A stretch of DNA of 64,000 nucleotides from Candidatus Thiothrix putei (GTDB lineage: Bacteria; Pseudomonadota; Gammaproteobacteria; Thiotrichales; Thiotrichaceae). Location: NCBI GenBank assembly GCA_029972225.1, contig CP124756.1, forward strand, positions 682,001-746,000, in the 5' to 3' direction. The notes beneath the pieces were generated by a model. That model had not been told where the DNA came from, did not search any database, and was given only the letters and a program-made list of their open reading frames with translations. The position numbers and the translations under genes are program-made. Numbering within the stretch: position 1 is the stretch's first letter; every line of letters begins with the position of its first letter. Shown piece by piece: positions 19,999 to 28,769 of this stretch.

Positions 19999-21894
19999 AT
20001 GCAACGTGCCTACCACATTCTCAACAACACCTACGGCTACGCCGATTTTCGCCTGAACCAGCGCGATATTATCGGCTCATTGCTGCAAGATCGTGATGTC
20101 CTTGCGCTGATGCCGACGGGCGGCGGCAAATCGCTGTGCTACCAGATTCCAGCATTGGTGCGCGATGGCGTGGGGATTATCGTGTCGCCGCTGATTGCCT
20201 TGATGCAGGATCAGGTCGATGCCTTGCTGCAATTGGGTATTCGTGCCGCTTACCTCAATTCCACGCTCAACTACGGCGCGGTGCAGCGGGTAGAGCGTGA
20301 ATTGCTGGCGGGCGACATCGACCTGCTCTATGTCGCGCCGGAACGTTTGCTCAGCGAAAAAATGCTGCCCTTGCTGGAACGCTTGCACACCACCATCGGT
20401 ATCAGCTTGTTCGCGATCGACGAAGCGCATTGTGTGTCGCAATGGGGGCATGATTTCCGCCCTGAATACCAGCAGTTGTCGATGCTGGCGGAACGTTTCC
20501 CCGGTGTGCCGCGCATTGCGCTGACGGCGACGGCGGATCAGCGTACCCGCCAGGAAATCATCGAGCAATTGCGCCTGCAACGCGCTGATATTTACGTCAA
20601 CAGTTTTGACCGCCCGAATATTCACTACACCATCCAGCAAGGGCAGCAGGCGCGGCAACAATTGTGGCAGTTTATCGACGCGAACCATTCGCAAGATGCC
20701 GGAATTGTGTACTGCCTGTCGCGCAAAAAGGTCGAAGATACCGCCGCATGGCTGGCGCAACAGGGGCGCACCGCGTTGCCGTATCATGCGGGAATGGATG
20801 CGGACACGCGCCGCCATCACCAGCAACGTTTCCTGCGCGAAGAGGGTGTGATCATCGTTGCCACCATTGCGTTCGGGATGGGGATTGACAAGCCGGATGT
20901 GCGTTTCGTGGCGCATTTGAGCCTGCCGAAAAGCATCGAAGCCTATTATCAGGAAACCGGGCGGGCGGGGCGTGACGGTTTGCCTGCGAATGCGTGGATG
21001 GCGTATGGCTTGCAAGATGTCATCACCTTGCGGCAGATGATGCAGGAATCCACCGCCAGCGAGCAGCAAAAGCGCATCGAACACCACAAGCTGCAAGCCA
21101 TGTTGGGCTTGTGCGAGATGACCACCTGCCGCCGCCAAGCCTTGTTGAGCTACTTTGGTGAACCGACACCGCAACCGTGCGGGAATTGCGATAATTGCCG
21201 GAATCCGCCGGAAGTGTGGGAGGCAGCGGTGGCGGCGCAAAAAGCTTTGTCGTGCGTGTACCGCACTGGGCAGCGTTTCGGGGTCAACTACATTATTGAG
21301 GTGTTGCTGGGCAATGATGATGAACGCATCCGCCAGTTTCGCCACGAGCAGCTTTCCACGTTTGGGATTGGTAAGGAACATTCAGATGCAGAATGGCGCA
21401 ATATTTTCCGCCAACTGATTGCGCTGGGGTATTTGACGGTGGATGTGGACGGGCATGGCGGCTTGCGTTTGACCGATAATGCCCGCCCGTTATTGCGTGG
21501 GGAAATCGAGTTGCATTTGCGCAAGGAGCAGAAGCGCGAAAGGGTGCGGCGTGACCGTGTGCGAGGTGATCCTGTCGCCAAACCTCGGTTTAACCGCGAT
21601 ACCATGCCCATTGAGGTGGAAGCCTTGTGGGAAGCCTTGCGTGCGCTGCGACTGCGCTTGGCACAGGAACAGGGTGTGCCGCCTTACGTTATTTTCCACG
21701 ATTCCACCTTGCTGCAAATGGCGGATGAACGCCCGCAAACGCTGGAGGCGATGCGGGGTATTACGGGGATTGGGGAGCGTAAACTGACGCAGTATGGGCA
21801 GGCGTTTTTGGAGGTGGTGTCGGGGGGTAAACCTACAGCGTTACTACGCCCAGCTTTAGTCCGAACGGCTGTAACAACTGGTTGGCGGTATTGA
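19999..21894 (+). CDS. recQ: ATP-dependent DNA helicase RecQ
   Basis: A 631-residue RecQ helicase for recombination and stalled-fork processing. Walker A is [14 protein letters not shown], the DEAH box lies in [17 protein letters not shown], and motif VI is [11 protein letters not shown] zinc-binding RQC segment follows (CEMTTCRRQ ... CGNCDNC), then winged helix and a C-terminal HRDC domain ([19 protein letters not shown]). The last about 23 residues after VVSGG are encoded by DNA that is also the 3' end of hipB on the other strand, suggesting the original tail was replaced. Confidence 0.95.
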   Translation: MQRAYHILNNTYGYADFRLNQRDIIGSLLQDRDVLALMPTGGGKSLCYQIPALVRDGVGIIVSPLIALMQDQVDALLQLGIRAAYLNSTLNYGAVQRVERELLAGDIDLLYVAPERLLSEKMLPLLERLHTTIGISLFAIDEAHCVSQWGHDFRPEYQQLSMLAERFPGVPRIALTATADQRTRQEIIEQLRLQRADIYVNSFDRPNIHYTIQQGQQARQQLWQFIDANHSQDAGIVYCLSRKKVEDTAAWLAQQGRTALPYHAGMDADTRRHHQQRFLREEGVIIVATIAFGMGIDKPDVRFVAHLSLPKSIEAYYQETGRAGRDGLPANAWMAYGLQDVITLRQMMQESTASEQQKRIEHHKLQAMLGLCEMTTCRRQALLSYFGEPTPQPCGNCDNCRNPPEVWEAAVAAQKALSCVYRTGQRFGVNYIIEVLLGNDDERIRQFRHEQLSTFGIGKEHSDAEWRNIFRQLIALGYLTVDVDGHGGLRLTDNARPLLRGEIELHLRKEQKRERVRRDRVRGDPVAKPRFNRDTMPIEVEALWEALRALRLRLAQEQGVPPYVIFHDSTLLQMADERPQTLEAMRGITGIGERKLTQYGQAFLEVVSGGKPTALLRPALVRTAVTTGWRY

Positions 21895-22111
21895 GCGAAG
21901 GGTTGGCGTTGCCCGCTTCAACGGCATGGATGGTGCGCGGCGCAACCCCTGCCAAGCGTGCGTATTCTGGCACGGTCAGGCGCAAACCGGTGCGCAGTTG
22001 GCGCACAACCTGATCCAGTGACATTCCCGGCTGTTGCCGGATGCTTTCCAGCAAGGCAATCCGTTGTTGCAACTGTTCGCTGGGTGAAAGCGGGTGGTAA
22101 CGTTTGTCCAT
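21833..22111 (-). CDS. hipB: HipB-like helix-turn-helix antitoxin
   Basis: A 92-residue DNA-binding protein. The HTH domain occupies about residues 44-90 with [24 protein letters not shown], of which the core [14 protein letters not shown] is the helix-turn-helix. Its ATG overlaps the hipA stop by one base (TAATG), so it is translated after hipA. HipB antitoxins repress their own operon and bind HipA. An in-frame ATG 9 bases further upstream is possible. Gene order toxin-antitoxin is opposite to E. coli hipBA. Its 3' 62 bp overlap recQ. Confidence 0.75.
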   Translation of the reverse strand: MDKRYHPLSPSEQLQQRIALLESIRQQPGMSLDQVVRQLRTGLRLTVPEYARLAGVAPRTIHAVEAGNANPSLNTANQLLQPFGLKLGVVTL

Positions 22112-23403
22112 TAGCAGCAATCCTCCAGTTGTTTGGCTGCGTTCAGGCAGGCCGAGGTAAACCGTTCCACCGTTGCTGGTGCAATACCCAAATGATGCAT
22201 GAAATCCGGTAACGTGGTCAGTGGCGGTATCATGACCGCGACAGCTTGCTGTAACGTTTCCTCCGGCAAGTGTGCCGCTGCGGCAGCCTGACGGATGGCA
22301 GAACGCCAGTCGGGTGAGCCGTAGTCATCCGCTTCCCAGCGCATATTGCGGGCAAGCCCATCCGGGTGCAGCACCATCGGGGCGAAATCAAACAGCGGCG
22401 TTAGCCCCACCCAGCCATCCTCCCGGCGCTGGATGGCGGTATTGCGCCCGTGGTTGTCCTTGTTGCCCAACACTACATTGGCGATGTCACGTTTCAGGTA
22501 TTCGGCAATTTCGCTAACGGGGTCGGTGGCGGCGGCAGCCAATGCGACGCAGGCGGCGTTATGGCTCAGGCGTGCGCCAAAGCCGCTGCACTGGCAGAGC
22601 GCGTACAGGCTTTCCTGGGCATGACGTTGCCAGCCTTGCGGTGTCCGTTGCCGGTCAAAACGGGGGATGAACAGGGCGCGTTCCTGCAATAATAATGCGC
22701 CATGCACGCGCAGCCCCAGAAAACGCGCCAGTTCCATCCACACCGCTTCGAGATGCAGGATCGTGTTCAGGTGCGGGTCTTGCCCGCGTGCGAACTTGAC
22801 CAGCCAGTGTTGCTTGGCTTCTGCATCAGGGAGGGTGTGATCAAGAAAAAACTGCCCGGCGTGGTTTTCTGTCAGTAACAGTTTGGGCCATTCGCCTTGC
22901 ACGCCGGATGAACCTGCCACAAACAGGCCATGGTTGGCCAAATGTTCGGCGAACTGTTCCCCGCGCTGCGCCACTTCTTGCAGGCTGAAACCTTGTGGCG
23001 GGGCGGTGTTGCGGGATTGTAGCCAGTCGTATGCTTCACGTACCCGGCAATTGCCCGCCGGATTGCCAGTGCCTGCGAGTAATAACGCCCAGTCTGCACT
23101 GGTTTCGGCGCGTTCGGGCAAGGCCAGTTGACGCAGCAATTCCTGCCGCCCGTAGCCTTGGGGCAACAAGTCCATGATGAAACCGGGCCAATGGGGGCTG
23201 TGCAGGGGCGTCAGGTTGACCGGAAATGTCCATGAGAGGGCGGTGGCATCACGTTGTCCGGCGTACTGGATGGCATGGTCAACGGCATAACCGAGGTAAG
23301 CAGCGCCTTGCCAGCCTTTGTCCGCCGCTTCCAGCAAGGCCATGCTGCCAACGCTGCGCCATGCGCCGTTGAGGAAAAGCTCAAATGTGCAATCTGTTTT
23401 CAT
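22111..23403 (-). CDS. hipA: HipA-like serine/threonine kinase toxin
   Basis: A 430-residue HipA-superfamily kinase. The catalytic loop is visible as VLGNKDNHGRNTAI with the downstream metal-binding Asp in LTPLFDFAPM. Upstream, GSSGVQGEWPKLLLT resembles the Gly-rich segment and LVKFARGQDPHLNTI holds a candidate ATP-binding lysine. The kinases of this family phosphorylate tRNA synthetases or other targets to induce growth arrest. The start at 23403 (MKTDCTFELF) gives the usual N-terminus; 14 more codons are possible. Together with the overlapping hipB it forms a probable type II toxin-antitoxin module. Confidence 0.82.
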   Translation of the reverse strand: MKTDCTFELFLNGAWRSVGSMALLEAADKGWQGAAYLGYAVDHAIQYAGQRDATALSWTFPVNLTPLHSPHWPGFIMDLLPQGYGRQELLRQLALPERAETSADWALLLAGTGNPAGNCRVREAYDWLQSRNTAPPQGFSLQEVAQRGEQFAEHLANHGLFVAGSSGVQGEWPKLLLTENHAGQFFLDHTLPDAEAKQHWLVKFARGQDPHLNTILHLEAVWMELARFLGLRVHGALLLQERALFIPRFDRQRTPQGWQRHAQESLYALCQCSGFGARLSHNAACVALAAAATDPVSEIAEYLKRDIANVVLGNKDNHGRNTAIQRREDGWVGLTPLFDFAPMVLHPDGLARNMRWEADDYGSPDWRSAIRQAAAAAHLPEETLQQAVAVMIPPLTTLPDFMHHLGIAPATVERFTSACLNAAKQLEDCC

Positions 23404-23434
23404 TTCTGCATTATAGTGCGGAATCATTGGCTTT

Positions 23435-24019
23435 TCAGCTATCAAATCTGCAATATATTGCGTTATCTATGTCAATGACTGGGGATGGGGGGAATTTGTC
23501 AAGTCCCGATAGATCGTCCACTTCCTGCGGCGTATTGCCCTGATCATCATGGCGCAGGTGCAAGCCTTCGTTGTTCATCACCTGCATCACCAACGCCTTG
23601 GCATCCGTCACGCTCAACGCCCCCAACACAATCTCGCGGGCTGTGTGGTGGAACGGCGCGGGAAGGGGTTCGCGGGTGGTGAAGAGGAGAAATCCTCCCC
23701 CAGCCCCTCCTTTACCTCTTCCATCCCCCCCCTTTGCAAAAGGGGGTTTGTTTTCGATGGTTTGTTCAGTGGGCAAATCGTCAGGCAGGCGTTCGCTGAG
23801 AGCGGCGAGGATGCGGGGCATGGCTTCGTTGAGTTTGCCGGGATCGAGTCCAATTTTGACCCCGACCGGTTCCTCATCAAACCACATCACCAAAGCGGAA
23901 GGCTCAATACCCGGTAGCATCAGCGGAATAACGTTATGTCCGTTGTTTTCGGCGAAGATGATTTCTTTGCGTACCCATGCGGAATTGATGGTTTGCGGAC
24001 TGAGGATAGCCAGTCTCTG
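23435..24019 (-). pseudogene. C-terminal remnant of a TIR-domain protein
   Basis: An open frame of about 194 codons without a proper start; an in-frame TGA at 24020-24022 closes it on the 5' side, and the first ATG is only at 23920. The early part reads as the C-terminal half of a TIR domain (LAILSPQTINSAWVRKEIIF, then AENNGHNVIPLMLPG). The catalytic N-terminal half of the TIR domain is not found in any frame upstream. The middle is interrupted by a translated repeat (residues KPPFAKGGDGRGKGG), and the rest (AREIVLGALSVTDAKALVMQ) is unassigned. Probably a dead NADase/defence gene fragment. Confidence 0.7.
23688..23752. repeat. C-rich palindromic repeat inside the TIR remnant
   Basis: A low-complexity pyrimidine-rich block (CCTCCCCCAGCCCCTCC, then CCCCCTTTGCAAAAGGGGG) with a short perfect inverted repeat at its right end. 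On the minus strand it is translated in frame as Pro/Gly/Lys-rich residues. Its look is that of dispersed palindromic repeats found in filamentous bacteria, which can enter reading frames without shifting them. A different palindromic element is at 60694-60740. Confidence 0.55.
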
Positions 24020-24379
24020 TCACCTCTGTCACTCTCTGCCGCCACCCTGTCGTTTTCTGACAGCATTGCCAAGCCAATGCCTAGCACTCTTTCCCGTCAA
24101 AAACAGTTCCAATCAACCTTATCAATAACTTAATCAGAGTCGCCAACGTTGGCACACCCATTGCAATGTGTTTCTCAGTCAGAACAGCGAAACAACATAA
24201 AAAATTTATCAGCAAGCCCCAAGAGGCAGAGAGCAGGCTTAAACATCAATAACAATAAATTGCCTGACCATGCTTCGACTCCTCTAACCCCCGGCTCCAT
24301 AGCGGGGGTATTTATTTTGGCGACTTTTCTAGTATCCTGCACACCTTGAAACCGTGCCACCCACGCCAGCAGGAATACC
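24020..24379. other. Intergenic region between TIR remnant and speA
   Basis: This 360-bp stretch has no convincing gene on either strand. It is AT-rich in the middle (24195-24265) and contains the hairpin described separately just before speA. No tRNA or recognisable riboswitch was seen. It may hold the missing 5' end of the TIR gene in fully degraded form. Confidence 0.5.
24287..24318 (+). terminator. Rho-independent terminator or speA leader attenuator
   Basis: A perfect 7-bp stem ACCCCCG/CGGGGGT with a 9-base loop, followed by ATTTATTTT. It stands about 60 bases before the speA start and no plus-strand gene precedes it within several hundred bases, so it may act inside the speA leader. 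Confidence 0.6.
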
Positions 24380-26281
24380 ATGTACACCCACAACACTTGG
24401 AACATTGAAGCCGCCCGTCGCCTATACAGCATCCAGCATTGGGGTGATGGCTATTTCGATATTAACGCAGCGGGCAATGTCGCTATGTGCGTCCCCGGCA
24501 ACCCGGCGCAACAAGTCGATTTACACGCCCTCGCCATGCGCGTTCATAACGAAGATGGAATGCGCTTTCCGCTGTTAGTACGCTTCGTCAATGTGCTGCA
24601 CGACCGGGTGCAACGCTTGCAGGGGGCATTCAACCAAGCGATTGCCGATTGCGGGCAAAGCAGCCAATACACCGCGATTTACCCCATCAAGGTGAACCAG
24701 CAACGCAGCGTCGTTCAAGAAATCCTCAAAGGCGGCGGCACACAAGTCGGTTTGGAAGCAGGCAGCAAACCCGAACTCATGGCGGTACTCGGTTCAGCCC
24801 CCACCGGCAGCACCATTATCTGCAATGGCTACAAAGACCGCGAATACTTACGCCTTGCCTTGATCGGGCGGCAAATGGGGCATCGCATTTTCATCGTGGT
24901 GGAAAAACCCTCAGAACTCGCCGAAACGCTGGAAGAAGCTGCCAAACTGGGCATTGAGCCATTACTCGGCATTCGCACCCGTTTGTACACCCTCGGCAAA
25001 GGCAAATGGCAAAACACCGGCGGTGAGAAATCCAAATTCGGACTCTCTGCCGCACAAGCCTTGTATATGATTGAGCAGTTGCAAGCCGCCGGGAAACTCG
25101 ATTGCCTGCAATTGCTGCACTTTCACATGGGGTCGCAGATTGCCAATATTCAGGATATTCAACGCGGAATGCGCGAAGCCAGCCGTTATTTCGCGGAATT
25201 GCATCGCTTGGGCGCCAACATTCGCGTGGTCGATGTCGGCGGCGGGTTGGGCGTGGATTACGATGGCTCCCGTTCGCGCAATGAATGCTCAATCAACTAC
25301 AGCTTGCAGGAATACGCCAATACCGTCGTGCGCAGCGTGCAGGACGTGTGCGAAGAATACGAACTGCCGTTTCCCGATTTCATCTCCGAATCCGGGCGCG
25401 GTTTGAGCGCCCATCACGCGGTCTTAATCACTAACGTCATCGACACTGACCCCGAACAGCCCGAAGTGCAGCCGATGCTGAGTGAGCCGGACGATGATGA
25501 CCCGATGATCTTGCACAATCTGTTCCGCCTGTATCACAACCGTAAGCGCTTACCGCCTTCAGAAATCTACCACGACGCGGCGTATTGGTTGGACGAGGCG
25601 CACGGCATGTACGCGCACGGTTCGATCGACCTCAACCAGCGGGCTAGGGCGGAAGAATTCCATCGTGCGATTTGCCGCAAATTGCTCAGCCAGCCGGAAC
25701 TGTTTGAAGCCTTAGAGCCGGAAATTCAAACCAGCTTGCAGGAAAAGTTAGCGGATAAGTATTTCTGCAATTTCTCGCTGTTCCAGTCGATGCCGGATGC
25801 CTGGGCGATTGAGCAGATTTTCCCGATTATGCCGCTGCACCGCTTGCAGGAAAACCCAGATCGGCGTGTCACCTTGCAAGATTTGACCTGTGATTCGGAC
25901 GGTACGGTGTCGCATTACGTCGAAAGCGGGCGGCTGGCAAGTACGCTGGCGCTGCATTCGCTGCAAAAAGATCAGCCGTATTTGCTGGGGATTTTTATGG
26001 TGGGCGCGTATCAGGAAATCCTCGGTGATTTGCATAACCTGTTTGGCGACACCGATTCCATCAATGTGGAATTGTTGCCGGATGGCAGTTATAAGTTATC
26101 CGAGCCGGAACGCGGTGACACCATTGATGAGCTGTTGCGCTATGTGCATTTCGAGCCGAAAGATTTGCTGGCGCAATGCCGCCGTAAACTGGCCGCTGCC
26201 GTGGACGATTCTGAGCGCCAAAAAATGCTATTGCGTGAAATAGAAGCGGGTTTAATCGGTTATACTTACCTCGAAGATTAA
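24380..26281 (+). CDS. speA: Biosynthetic arginine decarboxylase SpeA
   Basis: A 633-residue PLP enzyme making agmatine from arginine for polyamine synthesis. The PLP lysine lies in AIYPIKVNQQRSVVQEIL, the phosphate-binding Gly-rich loop in VVDVGGGLGVDYDGS, and ISESGRGLSAHHAV follows. The active-site cysteine region is DLTCDSDG. Length matches the family (about 630-660). The ATG lies about 60 bases after the hairpin, and 21 bp separate its stop from the next gene, suggesting a transcript that continues into it. Confidence 0.95.
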   Translation: MYTHNTWNIEAARRLYSIQHWGDGYFDINAAGNVAMCVPGNPAQQVDLHALAMRVHNEDGMRFPLLVRFVNVLHDRVQRLQGAFNQAIADCGQSSQYTAIYPIKVNQQRSVVQEILKGGGTQVGLEAGSKPELMAVLGSAPTGSTIICNGYKDREYLRLALIGRQMGHRIFIVVEKPSELAETLEEAAKLGIEPLLGIRTRLYTLGKGKWQNTGGEKSKFGLSAAQALYMIEQLQAAGKLDCLQLLHFHMGSQIANIQDIQRGMREASRYFAELHRLGANIRVVDVGGGLGVDYDGSRSRNECSINYSLQEYANTVVRSVQDVCEEYELPFPDFISESGRGLSAHHAVLITNVIDTDPEQPEVQPMLSEPDDDDPMILHNLFRLYHNRKRLPPSEIYHDAAYWLDEAHGMYAHGSIDLNQRARAEEFHRAICRKLLSQPELFEALEPEIQTSLQEKLADKYFCNFSLFQSMPDAWAIEQIFPIMPLHRLQENPDRRVTLQDLTCDSDGTVSHYVESGRLASTLALHSLQKDQPYLLGIFMVGAYQEILGDLHNLFGDTDSINVELLPDGSYKLSEPERGDTIDELLRYVHFEPKDLLAQCRRKLAAAVDDSERQKMLLREIEAGLIGYTYLED

Positions 26282-26302
26282 TTCGGGGCAAATAGGAAAA
26301 TC

Positions 26303-27022
26303 ATGGAATACGTATTGTTAGGCGTACTGCTGTTAGGCGCGGTGTTGTTTTTGCTGGGTTGGTTGGTCATGGCGGGCTTGTGTTTCCAGCGGCATCCGGT
26401 TACTGGCTTGGTGGCATTGATTCCGGGCGTTAATGTGTTGACTTTGCCTGCGATGTGGCATCGGGTATCTGGTTGGGTGCTAACCAGCTTTATCGGTATA
26501 TTGCTGGCGGCGGTGGCATGGTTTGCGGGTGCGAACCAGCATGTGTACCGTCATGCGCAAGCAATGGGGATGAATGTGTCTGCGCCGGTGAGTGCTGCAC
26601 CGCAGGCGGAGGAAACCCCAGCAGAAGCCGCACCAGTCACGCATACCATTGACATTCCTCCCAATGCCCGTGCTGAGCAGCCAGCGGTTGCCATAGCAGC
26701 CTCAGTTCCTGCACCTGCTCCTGCGCCTGCTCCTGCGCCCAAACCGGCGGATGTGTTGGCGGGGGCGAAAAGCTTACCTTCTAGTGCTTTATACCACGTG
26801 GTGTTCAAGCCGATTGAACTGGGTAAATTGTCGGACAATATCGGGCAATACGTGCGCATTACGCAGAAAGACGGGCGCAAGCGTGAAGGCAAGCTGGTGG
26901 CTGCCTCTGCCAATGAGATTGGTTTGGAGGAGCGCTTGAACGGTGGCACGGTGACGCGCACTCTGAAAACTGCTGACATCCGCGAGGCGGCGCTGATGAC
27001 ACACGAACAAGGCAAGGAGTAA
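26303..27022 (+). CDS. Membrane-anchored protein with Ala/Pro linker, unknown
   Basis: A 239-residue protein not recognised as a known family. Two or three hydrophobic segments occupy residues 1-30 and about 45-75. A flexible linker rich in Ala, Pro and Glu follows (including a PAPAPAPAPAPK run), then a compact C-terminal domain of about 75 residues (LGKLSDNIGQYVRITQKDG) that looks like a small beta-barrel of the Sm/SH3 type. It sits between speA and ycgL on the same strand with short gaps, so it is probably co-transcribed. Confidence 0.65.
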   Translation: MEYVLLGVLLLGAVLFLLGWLVMAGLCFQRHPVTGLVALIPGVNVLTLPAMWHRVSGWVLTSFIGILLAAVAWFAGANQHVYRHAQAMGMNVSAPVSAAPQAEETPAEAAPVTHTIDIPPNARAEQPAVAIAASVPAPAPAPAPAPKPADVLAGAKSLPSSALYHVVFKPIELGKLSDNIGQYVRITQKDGRKREGKLVAASANEIGLEERLNGGTVTRTLKTADIREAALMTHEQGKE

Positions 27023-27026
27023 CGTC

Positions 27027-27275
27027 ATGCAATGCTACGTTTACCGCAGTCGGCGCAAACAAGGGTCTTTCCTGTTCCTGCCGGAAAAGGATAATTTTGC
27101 GCGAGTCCCTGAGGTTTTATTGAAGATTTTTGGTGTGCCTGAGTTTTCGTTTGAGTTTTTTCTGGACGATGAACGCCAGTTGCAATTCAAGGTTGCAGCC
27201 AGCGAAGTACGGCGGGTGATGCAGGAGAATGGCTTTTTCTTGCAACTTCCTCCCAATGAAGAACTGCCTTGCTGA
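27027..27275 (+). CDS. ycgL: YcgL-domain protein
   Basis: An 82-residue protein of the YcgL family, recognisable by MQCYVYRSRRKQGSFLFLP and the C-terminal VMQENGFFLQLPP. Function of the family is unknown. It starts 4 bases after the preceding stop, so it is coupled to it. Confidence 0.85.
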   Translation: MQCYVYRSRRKQGSFLFLPEKDNFARVPEVLLKIFGVPEFSFEFFLDDERQLQFKVAASEVRRVMQENGFFLQLPPNEELPC

Positions 27276-27338
27276 CGAGTATCAATCACTAAGCCGGTAA
27301 ACGTGGCATAATCAAACCATGCTGACGGGAGGTGACAG

Positions 27339-28757
27339 ATGGGGCAGGAAATTGCACATGACCATTTTAGTCCTGAAGACTGGCGAGAATACGCGCGGCG
27401 TTTGGATGTTGAAACCCGCTTGCTGCGCGAGCAGCTAACGGCAGGGAGGTTTTCCAAGCAACCCTCCATGGGTGGCTTTGAGTTGGAAGGCTGGCTCACG
27501 GATGTACACTTACGCCCCTTGTCCTGCAATACCGTTTTTTTACACGCCTTAAACAGCTCGTTGGCGACCACGGAACTGGCAAAATTTAATATTGAGCTGA
27601 ATACACCCCCGCGTCCGCTGACGGCGTTGGCGCTGTCTGAATTTGAAACTTCCCTGCGCGAATTGCTGGAACGTGCCAATACGGCAGCGCAAACCCTCGA
27701 TGCAAACTTAGTGCTGATCGGCATTTTACCCAGTGCCGCGCAAAGTGATTTTGGTTTGGCAACCATGACCGATTCCAACCGCTACCATGTGTTGAATGCT
27801 GAAATCCTCAAAGCGCGGCAGGGGCGACCGTTACGCATGGCAATTGACGGGCGCGAATCGCTGCATATTCACCACGATAGCGTGATGCTGGAGGCGGTGA
27901 CGACTTCGTTTCAGGTGCATTGGCAAGTGTCGGCAGACGTTGCCCATCATTTCTATAACGCGGCGCTGATTACCTCGGCACCGATTATGGCGGTGGCGGG
28001 GAATTCGCCGTTTCTGTTCGGGCGTGCCTTGTGGCAGGAAACGCGGATTCCGGTGTTTGAGCAAGCGGTGGATGCCGGGCGTGAGAGTCCGGCACGGGTG
28101 AGTTTCGGTTCGGGGTTTGCAGACAGCAGTATTGCGGAATGTTTTGAGGAAAACCGCGACATTTACCCCGTGTTATTGCCGGAGTTGTTGGATGAACCCG
28201 CCGAACGCTTTGCCCACTTACGCTTGCATAATGGGGTGGTCTGGCGCTGGAATCGCCCGCTGGTGGGGTTTGATCCTGACGGTACGCCGCATATTCGTCT
28301 CGAACACCGCATTTTGCCCGCAGGCCCTAGCGTGCCGGATATGCTGGCGAATGCGGCGTTATTTTACGGGTTGACCCAGTATATCGCGGCGCAATTGTGT
28401 GCTGGCGAACCTTTGCCAATGGCATTTGCCACTGCGCGTGAAAATTTCTATAACGCGGCACGGGTGGGCTTGGATGCCACATTGCGTTGGCAGCGTCAGG
28501 AATGGCAGGTTCCGCCATTGATGTTGGATGAGCTGTTGCCGCAAGCAGCAGAAGGTTTGGCACAATTGGGAATTGCGGAGGTGGATATTCGCCATTATCT
28601 GAGTGTTATTGCAGCACGGATTGAAACTGGGCAAACCGGGGCAGTGTGGCAACAGCGTCATCTGGCGCGGACTCAGGGCAGTTTTTACCGGCTATTGCTG
28701 GATTATGTGCGCTTGCAGCGTACTCACACACCTGTTCACACTTGGGCTATGGATTGA
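27339..28757 (+). CDS. Glutamate-cysteine-ligase-like enzyme (GCS2-related)
   Basis: A 472-residue protein resembling carboxylate-amine ligases of the glutamine-synthetase-like GCS2 family. Metal/ATP-binding segments are GGFELEGWLTDVHLRPL near residue 46, FNIELNTPPRPL near 88, and IDGRESLHIHHDSVMLEA near 168. Later, RLEHRILPAGPSVPDM supplies another family motif. It is a plausible gamma-glutamyl ligase, but its substrate is unknown and it is not a standard gshA. It is followed after 12 bp by an M14-type deacylase, so the two probably act in one pathway. Confidence 0.75.
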   Translation: MGQEIAHDHFSPEDWREYARRLDVETRLLREQLTAGRFSKQPSMGGFELEGWLTDVHLRPLSCNTVFLHALNSSLATTELAKFNIELNTPPRPLTALALSEFETSLRELLERANTAAQTLDANLVLIGILPSAAQSDFGLATMTDSNRYHVLNAEILKARQGRPLRMAIDGRESLHIHHDSVMLEAVTTSFQVHWQVSADVAHHFYNAALITSAPIMAVAGNSPFLFGRALWQETRIPVFEQAVDAGRESPARVSFGSGFADSSIAECFEENRDIYPVLLPELLDEPAERFAHLRLHNGVVWRWNRPLVGFDPDGTPHIRLEHRILPAGPSVPDMLANAALFYGLTQYIAAQLCAGEPLPMAFATARENFYNAARVGLDATLRWQRQEWQVPPLMLDELLPQAAEGLAQLGIAEVDIRHYLSVIAARIETGQTGAVWQQRHLARTQGSFYRLLLDYVRLQRTHTPVHTWAMD

Positions 28758-28769
28758 GAATAACCACAC

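Noticed and set aside
20077..21381. A long open frame antisense to recQ.
   Set aside because: It is His/Arg/Gln-rich shadow coding opposite a clear helicase gene with all its motifs.
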